Positions 1 through 8,497 of a stretch of 64,000 nt of DNA are shown here, one piece after another (the stretch's first letter is position 1; each line of letters opens with the position of its first letter). The position numbers and the translations under genes were made by a program. Below the pieces are notes generated by a model. The model worked only from the letters and a program-made list of their open reading frames with translations. It searched no databases and had not been told where the DNA came from. Origin of the DNA: Lachnospiraceae bacterium (GTDB lineage: Bacteria; Bacillota; Clostridia; Lachnospirales; Lachnospiraceae); contig JAGASK010000013.1 in NCBI GenBank assembly GCA_017621815.1, forward strand, positions 62,001 through 126,000, written 5' to 3'.

Positions 1-1302
1 AAGCTGTGCAGATTCGGATATATAGAAGCTTCCGCTCTTACTCCGGGTATATTGGGAGAGGCGGGAAGCAGTATAAAAGGGCATGAATTTCATTATTTTG
101 ACTGCTCCATAAACGGAGCTGCTTTCAGTGCCCAAAAGCCCCTTGCAGGTTCTTCTTATCCCTGTATGGTGCATACCGCCTCCATGGCAGCAGGCTTTCC
201 TCATTTTTACTATTACAGCAATCCGGATATGCTGTATCATTATCTGGAAAGCTGCCGGAGCTTTCGGGCAGGGAGGCTTGCCAAAAAGCACTGGGATGAT
301 ATAGCAAAACCCATTGACAGTCTGGGACTTTTGGAGGATATGACAGTAAAACTCTGCCGCATCAAGGGCGAAGAAACGCCTTATGATTTATCTAAAAAAG
401 CCCTGCTTGTTCTTTGCGCTGACCATGGTGTAGTGAAGGAGGGAGTTACCCAGACAGACAGCTCCGTGACGAAAATTGTCAGCGAGAATTTTGCAAAAGG
501 AATGTCTTCCGTGAATTATATGGCAAAAACTGTGGGAGTAGATGTTTATACGGTCGATATGGGAATAAACGGACCCTGTTATCCTGATAAGGAATTGAAA
601 ACAGGAGCCGTTATAGACAGAAAAGTTGCAAAGGGCAGCAGCAATCTTGCCGAAGGACCCGCTATGACCCCCACGCAATGCAGAGCGGCTGTTGAAACGG
701 GAATAGAGCTGGTCGGCGAATTAAAGAAGATGGGTTATACCATAGTGGCAACGGGAGAAATGGGAATCGGAAATACTACTCCTACCAGCGCCCTTGCAGC
801 AGTATTTTTAAACCTGCAGCCGGAAGCGGTTACAGGTAAGGGAGCCGGGCTTTCTAAAGAAGGAATCAGCAGAAAATGTCAGGTGGTTTTAAGGGCAGTA
901 AACAGGGTAAAGGAAAAAGGGCTGACAGACCCTATGGATATTCTTGCAGAAGTGGGAGGCCTTGAAATTGCTGCCATGGCAGGAGTTTTTCAGGGCGGAA
1001 TCAAGTACAGGATGCCCATAGTCATCGATGGCGCAATTTCCTGCGTGGCAGCACTTGCAGCCTTTAAAATAGACTGCCGTGCGGCGGATTTTATGCTGGC
1101 TTCCCATCAGTCCGAAGAGGTGACGGGAAAACTTGCCCTGAAAGCCCTTTCGCTGAAAGCCCCTGTTCATGCCGGAATGTGCCTGGGGGAAGGCAGCGGG
1201 GCAGTGGCCTTATTTCCCCTTCTTACTATGGGGATGGAGGTCTATAAGAATATGGGAAGCTTTTCGGAATATCAGATTGAAGCTTATACCAGATTTTGCT
1301 AG
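1..1302 (+). CDS. CbiA (C-terminal part)-CobT fusion, 5' truncated by window edge
   Basis: The reading frame is open from base 1, so the start lies outside the window. The first ~75 residues match the end of cobyrinate a,c-diamide synthase (CbiA/CobB): GHEFHYF with His28 and His31 is the glutamine amidotransferase His motif, followed by GFPHFYYYSNP. The rest is nicotinate-nucleotide:dimethylbenzimidazole phosphoribosyltransferase (CobT): a KPIDSLGLLE motif, CADHGV, GEMGIGNTT and a C-terminal LGEGSGA carrying the expected catalytic Glu. No stop or start separates the two parts, so one polypeptide should both amidate the ring and activate the lower ligand base. The gene heads the visible cobalamin operon, with cobU 27 bp downstream. 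The fusion is read directly; activity of both halves is inferred. Confidence 0.9.
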   Translation, partial: KLCRFGYIEASALTPGILGEAGSSIKGHEFHYFDCSINGAAFSAQKPLAGSSYPCMVHTASMAAGFPHFYYYSNPDMLYHYLESCRSFRAGRLAKKHWDDIAKPIDSLGLLEDMTVKLCRIKGEETPYDLSKKALLVLCADHGVVKEGVTQTDSSVTKIVSENFAKGMSSVNYMAKTVGVDVYTVDMGINGPCYPDKELKTGAVIDRKVAKGSSNLAEGPAMTPTQCRAAVETGIELVGELKKMGYTIVATGEMGIGNTTPTSALAAVFLNLQPEAVTGKGAGLSKEGISRKCQVVLRAVNRVKEKGLTDPMDILAEVGGLEIAAMAGVFQGGIKYRMPIVIDGAISCVAALAAFKIDCRAADFMLASHQSEEVTGKLALKALSLKAPVHAGMCLGEGSGAVALFPLLTMGMEVYKNMGSFSEYQIEAYTRFC

Positions 1303-1329
1303 ACTGGAACAGGAAAGGGAGACAATGCT

Positions 1330-1872
1330 ATGCTTGATTTGGTGACGGGAGGAAGCGGCAGCGGCAAATCGGAATATGCGGAAATGCTTGCAGTGGAGGC
1401 TCATGGAAAAAGCCCGAAGGGAAAGCTTTATTATATTGCCACCATGTATCCTTATGATGAGGAATGTATAAAGCGGATTGAAAAGCACAGAAATATGAGA
1501 AGTCAAAAGGGATTTACCACCATAGAATGCTATACTCATCTGGAGCAGGTACAGGTGACCGGGGAGGATGTGGTTTTGCTGGAATGTATGTCAAATCTTC
1601 TTGCCAATGAAATGTACCGGGAAGAGGGACGGATAAAGCCGGGAACGGAAACAGATGGTGTGGATGCCATTTTAGGGCCTTTATTTGTACTGGCAGATAA
1701 GGCAGCTCACGCAGTGGTGGTTTCCAACGAGGTTTTTTCTGATGGAGTGGAATATGAGGAGGAAACAAAGCAGTATGTAAGGCTGCTTGGTGAAATAAAC
1801 AGAAAAATCGGTAAAAAGGCGGATAAGGTAACTGAAGTTGTCTGCGGAATTCCGGTTTTTGTGAAAACCTGA
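1330..1872 (+). CDS. cobU: Adenosylcobinamide kinase / adenosylcobinamide-phosphate guanylyltransferase
   Basis: This bifunctional enzyme phosphorylates adenosylcobinamide and transfers GMP to it, giving AdoCbi-GDP for CobS. The 180-residue length fits the family. The N-terminus holds the P-loop GGSGSGKSEYAE. The segment around KHRNMR contains the His that is guanylylated in the family, and LLECMSNLLANEM is the Walker B-like stretch. VVSNEVFSDGV and the C-terminal KADKVTEVVCGIPV are also typical. A GGGAGA-like ribosome site precedes ATG1330. It lies between the cbiA-cobT fusion and cobS in the same operon. A shorter CobU-like paralogue occurs two genes downstream. Confidence 0.93.
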   Translation: MLDLVTGGSGSGKSEYAEMLAVEAHGKSPKGKLYYIATMYPYDEECIKRIEKHRNMRSQKGFTTIECYTHLEQVQVTGEDVVLLECMSNLLANEMYREEGRIKPGTETDGVDAILGPLFVLADKAAHAVVVSNEVFSDGVEYEEETKQYVRLLGEINRKIGKKADKVTEVVCGIPVFVKT

Positions 1873-1968
1873 AAGTAAGCTTCCGGGTACGCATTGCTGC
1901 CTGCAGGACAGGCCTTGCCGCCGCAGGGCGGATGCTGCCTGTGTGCAGAGAGGAAAGGATGAAAAATT

Positions 1969-2730
1969 GTGTTAAATTCTTTGGTGATTGCTTTTGCCAT
2001 GTATTCAAAAATTCCCATGCCAAAAGTGGAATGGAAAGAAAAAAATATGAGTTACAGCCTTTGCTTTTTCCCTCTTGTGGGAGTTGTGACAGGGCTTTTG
2101 GAACTTTTCTGCTTTCATGTGCTTAAGTATCTTTCGGCAGGAAAGGTTATGACAGCGGCTTTTATGACCGTTCTTCCTGTTTTGATTAACGGGGGAATTC
2201 ATATGGACGGCTTCCTGGACACGGTGGATGCAAAAAGCTCCTGGAAACCGGCGGAGGAAAGGCTTAAGATTTTAAAAGACCCTCATACGGGAGCTTTTGC
2301 TATTATTTACGGGATTGTTTATCTGCTTGCTGTTTTGGGGCTGTATACGGAGATAACGGAAAAAGGGCTGCAGCTTTTGGCTGTGGGCTTTGCATATGAA
2401 AGGGTTTTAAGCGGCTTGTCCGTAGTAACCTTAAAGAAAGCAAAAAAGGACGGAATGGCGGCGAAAAGTGCAGATGCCGCAAAGAAAAATGTAAAGTGGA
2501 TTATGGGCGCGGAACTGGCAGTCTGCGGGGCGGCATTTATTATATTACATCCTGTATATGGGGCGGTCTGCATGGTCACCGGGCTGCTTTGCTTTTTTTA
2601 TTACCGTCATATGGCCTACAAACTTTTCGGGGGAGTAACCGGGGATTTAGCAGGCTGGTTTTTGCAGGTTTGTGAGCTTTTGCTGATGCTGGCGCTGGTT
2701 TTTTCAGAGAAGCTGGCGGCGTTTTTGTAA
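1969..2730 (+). CDS. cobS: Adenosylcobinamide-GDP ribazoletransferase (cobalamin synthase)
   Basis: CobS is the integral membrane enzyme that joins AdoCbi-GDP to alpha-ribazole (phosphate), closing the nucleotide loop. The 253-residue protein has several hydrophobic segments and the signature GGIHMDGFLDTVDA near residue 75-90, whose acidic residues bind metal in the family, followed by LKDPHTGAFA. I place the start at GTG1969, preceded by AGGAAAGGA at the right distance; an ATG a few bases upstream is in another frame. About 95 bp separate it from cobU, and the short CobU-like gene follows after 24 bp. Confidence 0.92.
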   Translation: MLNSLVIAFAMYSKIPMPKVEWKEKNMSYSLCFFPLVGVVTGLLELFCFHVLKYLSAGKVMTAAFMTVLPVLINGGIHMDGFLDTVDAKSSWKPAEERLKILKDPHTGAFAIIYGIVYLLAVLGLYTEITEKGLQLLAVGFAYERVLSGLSVVTLKKAKKDGMAAKSADAAKKNVKWIMGAELAVCGAAFIILHPVYGAVCMVTGLLCFFYYRHMAYKLFGGVTGDLAGWFLQVCELLLMLALVFSEKLAAFL

Positions 2731-2754
2731 AACGGCAGGAAAGGAGAAGGCAGA

Positions 2755-3084
2755 ATGATATTAGTGATTGGCGGCGCCTTTCAGGGCAAAACGGAATATG
2801 TAAGGGAAAATTTCGGGGAAAGTAAAAGAGTAATCAATCATTATCATCTGAAGGTGAAGGAGGAGCTTAAAGAGGGTAAAGACCCGCTTAAGGAAGCGGA
2901 AGCTCTCCTTGCAGAAACAGAAGACTGTGTGATTATCAGTGATGAAATCGGTTACGGACTGGTTCCTGTGGATGCCTTTGAAAGACAGTACAGAGAAGCG
3001 GCAGGAAGAGTAAACTGCTTCCTGGCAAAAAGGGCGGAGCAGGTAATCAGAGTAGTGTGTGGAATCGGCACACGGATAGCATAA
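2755..3084 (+). CDS. Short CobU-like P-loop protein
   Basis: This is a 109-residue protein with a CobU-like P-loop near the start (VIGGAFQGKTEYV) and a CobU-like ending (RAEQVIRVVCGIGTRIA). It lacks the middle of CobU, including a clear KHR guanylylation motif. DCVIISDEIGYGLVPVD resembles the SNEV..GIVP stretch of CobU. I infer a kinase-only or regulatory paralogue acting on cobinamide or alpha-ribazole. The position between cobS and cobC supports a salvage or nucleotide-loop role. The exact reaction cannot be read from sequence. ATG2755 has a GGAGAAGG-type ribosome site. Confidence 0.75.
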   Translation: MILVIGGAFQGKTEYVRENFGESKRVINHYHLKVKEELKEGKDPLKEAEALLAETEDCVIISDEIGYGLVPVDAFERQYREAAGRVNCFLAKRAEQVIRVVCGIGTRIA

Positions 3085-3119
3085 GCAGATAATTGTGCAG
3101 GGCAGGAAGGAAGAGGCAG

Positions 3120-3734
3120 ATGAAAGTATATTTAATCAGGCACGGAAAAACCAGGGGAAATCAGGAGCACAGGTATGTGGGGGCAACTGATGAAGACTTG
3201 CTTCCTGAAGCAGAAAAGGCGCTGGGTTTGAGAAAGCAGGAGATAAAGGAAAAAGCAGGGGAGGGCTTTTTACAGGCAGAGACAGTGTATGTCAGTCCTT
3301 TAAAGCGCTGCAGGCAGACAGCTTCAGTTTTGTTCCCCGATAAAGAGCAGGTCGTAGCGGAAGGCTTACGGGAGTGTGATTTCGGGGAATATGAATATAA
3401 AAATTATCAGGAGCTTTGCGGCTATCCTGCCTATCAGGAATTTATTGATTCAAACGGGGAGAGCGGTTTTCCCGGAGGTGAAACTTTAAAAACCTTTCAG
3501 GACAGATGCGTAATGACGTTTGATGAAATCGTGGGGAAAAAGCTTCAGGAAGAGGATAGCGGACAGTCCATTGTACTGGTAGTGCACGGCGGCACCATTA
3601 TGGCAATTCTGGACAAATATGCCAGACCTCACAAGAGTTACTATGAGTGGCAGTCTGAGAACGGGGCATGCTTTGAAGCAGTTGTTGTACAGGAAGAAGA
3701 AGGTTTTTATCTGGGAGATGTAAGAAAAGTATGA
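3120..3734 (+). CDS. cobC: Alpha-ribazole phosphatase-like histidine phosphatase
   Basis: A histidine phosphatase superfamily member, expected to remove the 5'-phosphate from alpha-ribazole phosphate or cobalamin phosphate at the end of the nucleotide-loop pathway. The N-terminus MKVYLIRHGKTRGN carries the RHG phosphohistidine motif. VSPLKRCRQTA, LRECDFGEYE and the second catalytic His in VLVVHGGTIMAI follow in family order. I chose ATG3120 because the RHG motif sits six residues in and GGAAGGAAGAGG precedes it; an in-frame TTG 27 bp upstream is unlikely. The last codon overlaps cbiB (ATG inside its end), so the two are translationally coupled. The length of 204 residues is normal. Confidence 0.88.
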   Translation: MKVYLIRHGKTRGNQEHRYVGATDEDLLPEAEKALGLRKQEIKEKAGEGFLQAETVYVSPLKRCRQTASVLFPDKEQVVAEGLRECDFGEYEYKNYQELCGYPAYQEFIDSNGESGFPGGETLKTFQDRCVMTFDEIVGKKLQEEDSGQSIVLVVHGGTIMAILDKYARPHKSYYEWQSENGACFEAVVVQEEEGFYLGDVRKV

Positions 3735-4732
3735 TAAAGGAAGTGCTTTCTGAGAGAATTTTCATATTGTGCATCGCCTTTCTTCTTGATTTATTGTTGG
3801 GAGACCCGCATTTTTTGTGGCATCCGGTAAGAGGAATGGGAAGTGTGATTTCCAGAACGGAAAAGCTGCTTCGGAAGATGCTGAAATTAAAGGACGGAAA
3901 AGAAGAAGATAAAGGGAAAAAACTGACAGCGGGAGGAATATTGGTGCTTGTCACTTTAGTTTTGGCTGTAGGGGTTCCGGCAGCTCTGCTTTATCTGACA
4001 CAGTGCATTCATGCAGGGGTGCGGATTTGTCTGGAATGCATTATGTGCTATCAGATGCTTGCCATGAAATCTTTAAAGGCAGAAAGCATGAAGGTGTATG
4101 ATGCGTTCAGAAGGGAAGGACTCCCCGCAGCCAGGAAAGCGGTATCCATGATTGTGGGCAGAGATACGGAAAGGCTGGAGGAAGAAGGCGTTATTAAGGC
4201 AGCAGTGGAGACCGTGGCGGAAAACACCTCTGACGGTGTCATAGCTCCTCTTTTTTATATGCTGGTCTTCGGCACTTTGGGAGGATTTTTTTACAAGGCG
4301 GTAAATACCATGGATTCCATGATTGGCTATAAAAATGACGTATATTTTTATTTGGGCAGGGCAGCGGCAAAGCTGGATGATGTGATGAATTTTATTCCTG
4401 CAAGAATTGCAGCCCTTATGATGATTTTAGCTTCCTTTCTGCTTGGATTTGACGGAAAAAACGCATTTAAGATTTATAAAAGGGACAGGTATTGTCATGC
4501 CAGCCCAAATTCTGCGCAGACGGAAAGTGTCTGTGCGGGAGCGCTTAGAGTGCGTCTTGCGGGAGATGCCTGGTATTTTGGGAAGCTTTATCAAAAGCCC
4601 TTTATCGGAGATGAGAAACGGAAAGTGGAATGGGAGGATATTAGAAGAGCAAACAGGCTTTTGTACGGGACTTCCTTTCTTACACTTTTTTGGGGAATTG
4701 CAGTATTGCTGCTGATAGTTTACAGCTTATGA
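3731..4732 (+). CDS. cbiB: Adenosylcobinamide-phosphate synthase
   Basis: CbiB is the membrane enzyme that attaches (R)-1-amino-2-propanol phosphate to adenosylcobyric acid. The 333 residues begin with a hydrophobic segment followed by LLGDPHFLWHPVRGMG, the family hallmark. Later come VGRDTERL and the conserved VAENTSDGVIAPLFYMLVFG and NTMDSMIGYKND motifs. The C-terminal part has HASPNSAQTESVCAGAL, which matches the usual HxSPNAGxPEAAxAGAL pattern with a few substitutions. It overlaps cobC by 4 bp (ATGA). CobD, which makes its aminopropanol-phosphate substrate, is encoded 25 bp downstream. Confidence 0.93.
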   Translation: MIKEVLSERIFILCIAFLLDLLLGDPHFLWHPVRGMGSVISRTEKLLRKMLKLKDGKEEDKGKKLTAGGILVLVTLVLAVGVPAALLYLTQCIHAGVRICLECIMCYQMLAMKSLKAESMKVYDAFRREGLPAARKAVSMIVGRDTERLEEEGVIKAAVETVAENTSDGVIAPLFYMLVFGTLGGFFYKAVNTMDSMIGYKNDVYFYLGRAAAKLDDVMNFIPARIAALMMILASFLLGFDGKNAFKIYKRDRYCHASPNSAQTESVCAGALRVRLAGDAWYFGKLYQKPFIGDEKRKVEWEDIRRANRLLYGTSFLTLFWGIAVLLLIVYSL

Positions 4733-4757
4733 ATGGCATGGCGGGAGGCAGGGAAGA

Positions 4758-5804
4758 ATGTCTGATTTATATTATCCTCATGGAGGCGACTGCTACAGAA
4801 ATCAAATTGATTATGACTTTTCCATAAATATTAATCCTCTGGGAATGCCGGAGGAAAGCAAACGGGCAGCTTTTGAAGGAATCCTGCTGTCAGACAGATA
4901 TCCTGATTACAAAGGAGAGGCTCTTTGCCGGGCTCTTGCAAAAGCGGAGGGTGTTCCGGAAGAATCTGTCATTTTAGGAAACGGTGCGGCTGAATTGATT
5001 TACGGCTTATGCCATGGTCTGCAGCCCAAAAAGAGCCTGATACCGGTTCCTTCCTTTCAGGAATATGAGGCGGCTGTTTTAAGTGCCCGGGGCGAAATAA
5101 CGTATTATATAATGAAGGAAGAAGCGGATTTCAGGTTATCGGAGGAAATTTTATCTTTGATTACGGAGGATACGGATATTCTTTTTTTGAGTAATCCCAA
5201 TAATCCTACAGGCAGCCTTACAGATAAGGCGCTTCTTATGAAAATAGCAAGGCGCTGTGAAAAAACGGGTACATGGTTTTGTCTGGATGAGTGCTTTCTG
5301 CCTTTTCTTGACAGGGAAGGGGAATTGACCATGAAGCATGAGCTTTCGGGATTTCCCCATATGATTGTGCTGGGGGCATTTACCAAGGTTTACGGAATGC
5401 CGGGGCTTCGGCTGGGCTATGGACTGACAGCCGGTGAGGAACTTTGCCGCAGGCTGAAGGCGGCGCTGTCTGTCTGGAATACCTCCATTCCCGCCCAGAT
5501 GGCGGGAGAGGCGGCGCTTAAGGATAAGGAATACCTGGTAAAAGCCAGGGCACTGATTCAAAAGGAAAAAGGATTTCTGATGGAAGAGCTTTCGAGGGGG
5601 ATAGCCCATAAAATCTATGCTTCCGAAGCTAACTTCATTTTTTTCAGGAGCAGAGAGGATTTAAAGGAGCGTTTGCTGGAAAGAAAAATTTTAATCCGTT
5701 CCTGCCATAATTTTAAGGGACTTTCGGAAGGCTTTTTCCGAATCGGCGTGCGGACTCATGAGGAGAATCTTGCCTTTATCAGGGCATGTAATGATATTAT
5801 TTGA
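4758..5804 (+). CDS. cobD: L-threonine-O-3-phosphate decarboxylase
   Basis: A PLP-dependent class I/II aminotransferase-fold protein of 348 residues, next to its pathway partner cbiB. It should decarboxylate L-threonine phosphate to (R)-1-amino-2-propanol phosphate. Visible motifs are the N-terminal HGGDCYRNQIDYDFSININPLG, typical of CobD, then GNGAAELIY, FLSNPNNPTGS, the DECF Asp, and LGAFTKVYGMPGLRLGY with the Schiff-base Lys. The C-terminus GFFRIGVRTHEEN carries the carboxylate-binding Arg. HisC is the main alternative family, but the context and N-terminus favour CobD. GGCAGGGA precedes ATG4758. Confidence 0.9.
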   Translation: MSDLYYPHGGDCYRNQIDYDFSININPLGMPEESKRAAFEGILLSDRYPDYKGEALCRALAKAEGVPEESVILGNGAAELIYGLCHGLQPKKSLIPVPSFQEYEAAVLSARGEITYYIMKEEADFRLSEEILSLITEDTDILFLSNPNNPTGSLTDKALLMKIARRCEKTGTWFCLDECFLPFLDREGELTMKHELSGFPHMIVLGAFTKVYGMPGLRLGYGLTAGEELCRRLKAALSVWNTSIPAQMAGEAALKDKEYLVKARALIQKEKGFLMEELSRGIAHKIYASEANFIFFRSREDLKERLLERKILIRSCHNFKGLSEGFFRIGVRTHEENLAFIRACNDII

Positions 5805-5822
5805 CTGATATGGAGGATGAAA

Positions 5823-7403
5823 ATGGCAAAGTCAATTATGATACAGGGCACCATGTCAAATGCAGGGAAAAGCCTGATTGCGGCAGGCCTTTGCAGGATA
5901 TTTAAGCAGGACGGCTATAAAGTGGCGCCTTTTAAGTCCCAGAATATGGCGCTGAATTCTTTTGTTACCAGGGAAAATCTGGAAATGGGCAGGGCGCAGG
6001 TGGTGCAGGCTAAAGCGGCAGGGACGGAGCCTTCTGTTTTAATGAACCCCATTCTTTTAAAGCCTACCACGGATATGGGCTCTCAGGTTATCGTAATGGG
6101 AGAGGTTCAGGGCAATATGAGGGCCATGGATTACTTTAAAAAGAAAAAGGAATATATTCCGGTGATTAAGGCTGCTTATGAAAAACTGGCAGCGGAAAAT
6201 GATATTATTGTAATCGAGGGAGCGGGCAGTCCTGCGGAAATTAACTTAAAGCAGGATGATATTGTCAATATGGGAATGGCTGAAATTGCAGATGCTCCTG
6301 TTTTGCTTGTGGGTGATATTGACAGGGGAGGTGTCTTCGCACAGCTGATTGGTACGGTGATGCTCCTTGAGCAGGAGGAACAGGACAGAATTAAGGGGCT
6401 GATTATCAATAAATTTCGCGGTGATGTGAAGATTCTGGAGCCGGGGCTTTTGCAGATTTATGAAAAATGCGGCAAAGAGGTCTGGGGCGTGGTTCCTTAT
6501 GCGGATGTGGATATTGAGGATGAGGACTCCCTATCGGCAAGTCTTGAAAGGAAGGAAAAGGGAGAAAATGTGGATATTGCGGTTATCCGCCTGCCTAAAA
6601 TTTCCAACTTTACCGATTTTCAGGCTTTTTCTTTAGAGCCGGATGTAACGGTCAGATATGTATCAAAGGTTTCTGAGCTGGGAAGACCGGATGCGGTGAT
6701 TCTGCCCGGAACCAAAAATACCATAAAGGATATGCTTTTTCTTAGGGAAAGCGGACTGGAAGCCGCCATTTTGCGGCTTGCCGGGGCAGGAACCATTGTA
6801 TTCGGTATCTGCGGCGGCTATCAGATGCTTGGAGAAACCATTGTGGATGCAGATGGCGTGGAAGCGACGACCGACAGCGTGGATGATATGGGTGCTGCAG
6901 ACGGCGTGGAGGGTGCGGTCAGTGCAGCCAAAGTGGAAGCTGCAAAAGCTGCAGCCTGCATCCGGGGAATGGGGCTTCTGCCGATGAATACTTACTTTGA
7001 AACTGAAAAGGTGAGAACCAGAGCAGAGGGAAAATGCGGAGAGCTTACAGGCATCTTTAAGACGCTTTCAGGCAAAAAAGTCAGCGGTTACGAAATCCAT
7101 ATGGGAAGAACCGAGTGGACAGGCCGCGGAACTTATGGGTTTCTTGATTTGAAAGGGAAAAAAGACGGCGGCTGCCTGGATAATGTTTTAGGTACTTATC
7201 TGCACGGTATTTTTGATGAGGAAGAATTCCGCACAGCTTTTGTACAGCTTTTATGTGAAAGAAAGGGAATATCTTATCACAGCGGAGAGGAAGTGTCCTA
7301 TGAGGAATATCAGGAAAAACAGTTCGATAAGCTGGCGGCAGTGCTTCGTGAAAGTATTGATATGAAGAAGGTTTACGGGATGCTGGGGATTAGCGGGGAG
7401 TAA
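5823..7403 (+). CDS. cbiP: Cobyric acid synthase
   Basis: An ATP- and glutamine-dependent amidase that amidates adenosylcobyrinic acid a,c-diamide at four side chains. The N-terminal dethiobiotin-synthetase-like domain has GTMSNAGKS and [25 protein letters not shown] and [12 protein letters not shown] follow. The C-terminal class I glutaminase domain has the nucleophile Cys in [11 protein letters not shown] and the His in [12 protein letters not shown] use ATG5823: GGAGG ends at 5816, leaving normal spacing, while ATG5817 abuts it. Unusually, an Ala/Val/Asp-rich stretch of roughly 30 residues is inserted just after the Cys motif, before IRGMGLLP. Confidence 0.93.
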   Translation: MAKSIMIQGTMSNAGKSLIAAGLCRIFKQDGYKVAPFKSQNMALNSFVTRENLEMGRAQVVQAKAAGTEPSVLMNPILLKPTTDMGSQVIVMGEVQGNMRAMDYFKKKKEYIPVIKAAYEKLAAENDIIVIEGAGSPAEINLKQDDIVNMGMAEIADAPVLLVGDIDRGGVFAQLIGTVMLLEQEEQDRIKGLIINKFRGDVKILEPGLLQIYEKCGKEVWGVVPYADVDIEDEDSLSASLERKEKGENVDIAVIRLPKISNFTDFQAFSLEPDVTVRYVSKVSELGRPDAVILPGTKNTIKDMLFLRESGLEAAILRLAGAGTIVFGICGGYQMLGETIVDADGVEATTDSVDDMGAADGVEGAVSAAKVEAAKAAACIRGMGLLPMNTYFETEKVRTRAEGKCGELTGIFKTLSGKKVSGYEIHMGRTEWTGRGTYGFLDLKGKKDGGCLDNVLGTYLHGIFDEEEFRTAFVQLLCERKGISYHSGEEVSYEEYQEKQFDKLAAVLRESIDMKKVYGMLGISGE

Positions 7404-7517
7404 TACGACAGCAGTTTCTTTTTACGGCTGAACGCCGCTTTGTGTGAAGTTATGGGGATTCTATATTGCCAATGAGTTCCGTGAAAAACCATTTAATGAA
7501 TATTTTTAAACAGTGCA

Positions 7518-7546
7518 TTGTCTAAAGTATGTTCTTATCGTAAAAT
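7518..7546 (+). promoter_or_regulatory. Candidate promoter for the Rpn-family gene
   Basis: The 184-bp gap after cbiP holds TTGTCT (7518-7523) and TAAAAT (7541-7546) separated by 17 bp, about 40 bp before the next ATG. This suggests the nuclease gene has its own transcription start inside the cobalamin operon. No terminator hairpin is obvious in the gap. Confidence 0.5.
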
Positions 7547-7587
7547 GAATTTATAGGTAGATTCTCATATGGCTGGAAAGGAGCTAT

Positions 7588-8493
7588 ATGGAGAAAAAGT
7601 ATTCCAAGATGCAGCTGGAAGACAAGGCATTAAAAAGTGCAGCCATGTATTTCGGACAGGAACTGCTGCCGTATCTGAAGGTGGAGGGCAGAATCCTGCG
7701 ACTGCTGCCCACAGAGCAAATCCGTTTAGAAGCAGTAAAAGCAGATGAAGACATTCTCTTTGAAATGGAGGATGGAACATTAGCACACTTTGAATTTGAA
7801 AGTGTGGAAATCAGTAAGGAGGATTTATACAGGTTCAGAATGTATGATGCCTATACGGCTATGCAGTATAAAAAGCCGGTAATTACTTATGTAATCTGTT
7901 CCGGAAGGATAGGACGCATACATAGTAAATTGAAAGAAGGATTAAATCCGTATCAAATCATACCTCTTCGGATGAAGCAGGAAAATGCTGATGTATTGAT
8001 TCAGGAGTTGGAGGGCAGGGTAAAAAGGGGAGAAATACTGCCGAAAGAAGATTTGGTTCCGCTGCTTTTGACACCTCTCATGTCGGGAGAAAGCGCCATT
8101 AAAGACAGGCTTCTTATAACGGACAGACTTCTGAATTCGGACAGGGTGAAGCTTAAGAAGGAAGAAAAATATAAGATGGAAGGCGTGCTGTATGCATTTG
8201 CCTGCAAATTTCTTGCGAAAGGCGATTTGGATGAAATAAAGGAGACTTTGAGTATGACAGTATTAGGCGAAATGATTTGGAATGATGGTTTGGAGAAAGG
8301 CCTGGAGAAAGGAAAAAGTTTTAGTTTAATTAACCTGGTCTGCCGCAAGCTTCAGAAGGGGAAAACTTCTGAACAGATAGCGGAAGATTTGGATGAGGAC
8401 CTGTCTGTTGTGATGCCGATTTGTGAAGCGGCCAGACAGTGTGCGCCGGAATATGACAGTGAAAAAATTTATAATTTGTTAAAAGGAAATTAA
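7588..8493 (+). CDS. Rpn/transposase-like PD-(D/E)XK nuclease family protein
   Basis: A 301-residue protein resembling the Rpn (recombination-promoting nuclease) / PD-(D/E)XK transposase-like family. The region around residues 40-75 has ADEDILFEMEDGTLAHFEFES, giving the Asp followed by the E-x-E/Q-type motif of this nuclease fold. PVITYVICSGRI follows. The C-terminal half is helical and ends with repeated GLEKG units and a small helical tail, as in family members. It is unrelated to cobalamin synthesis yet lies between cbiP and cbiC, with its own promoter, and cbiC begins 5 bp after it. I infer a mobile or genome-plasticity insertion. The function in the cell is unknown. Confidence 0.72.
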   Translation: MEKKYSKMQLEDKALKSAAMYFGQELLPYLKVEGRILRLLPTEQIRLEAVKADEDILFEMEDGTLAHFEFESVEISKEDLYRFRMYDAYTAMQYKKPVITYVICSGRIGRIHSKLKEGLNPYQIIPLRMKQENADVLIQELEGRVKRGEILPKEDLVPLLLTPLMSGESAIKDRLLITDRLLNSDRVKLKKEEKYKMEGVLYAFACKFLAKGDLDEIKETLSMTVLGEMIWNDGLEKGLEKGKSFSLINLVCRKLQKGKTSEQIAEDLDEDLSVVMPICEAARQCAPEYDSEKIYNLLKGN

Positions 8494-8497
8494 AAGA

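Noticed and set aside
1-1330. Cobalamin riboswitch
   Set aside because: The operon start lies upstream of the window; no B12-box-like structure can be seen in the bases given.
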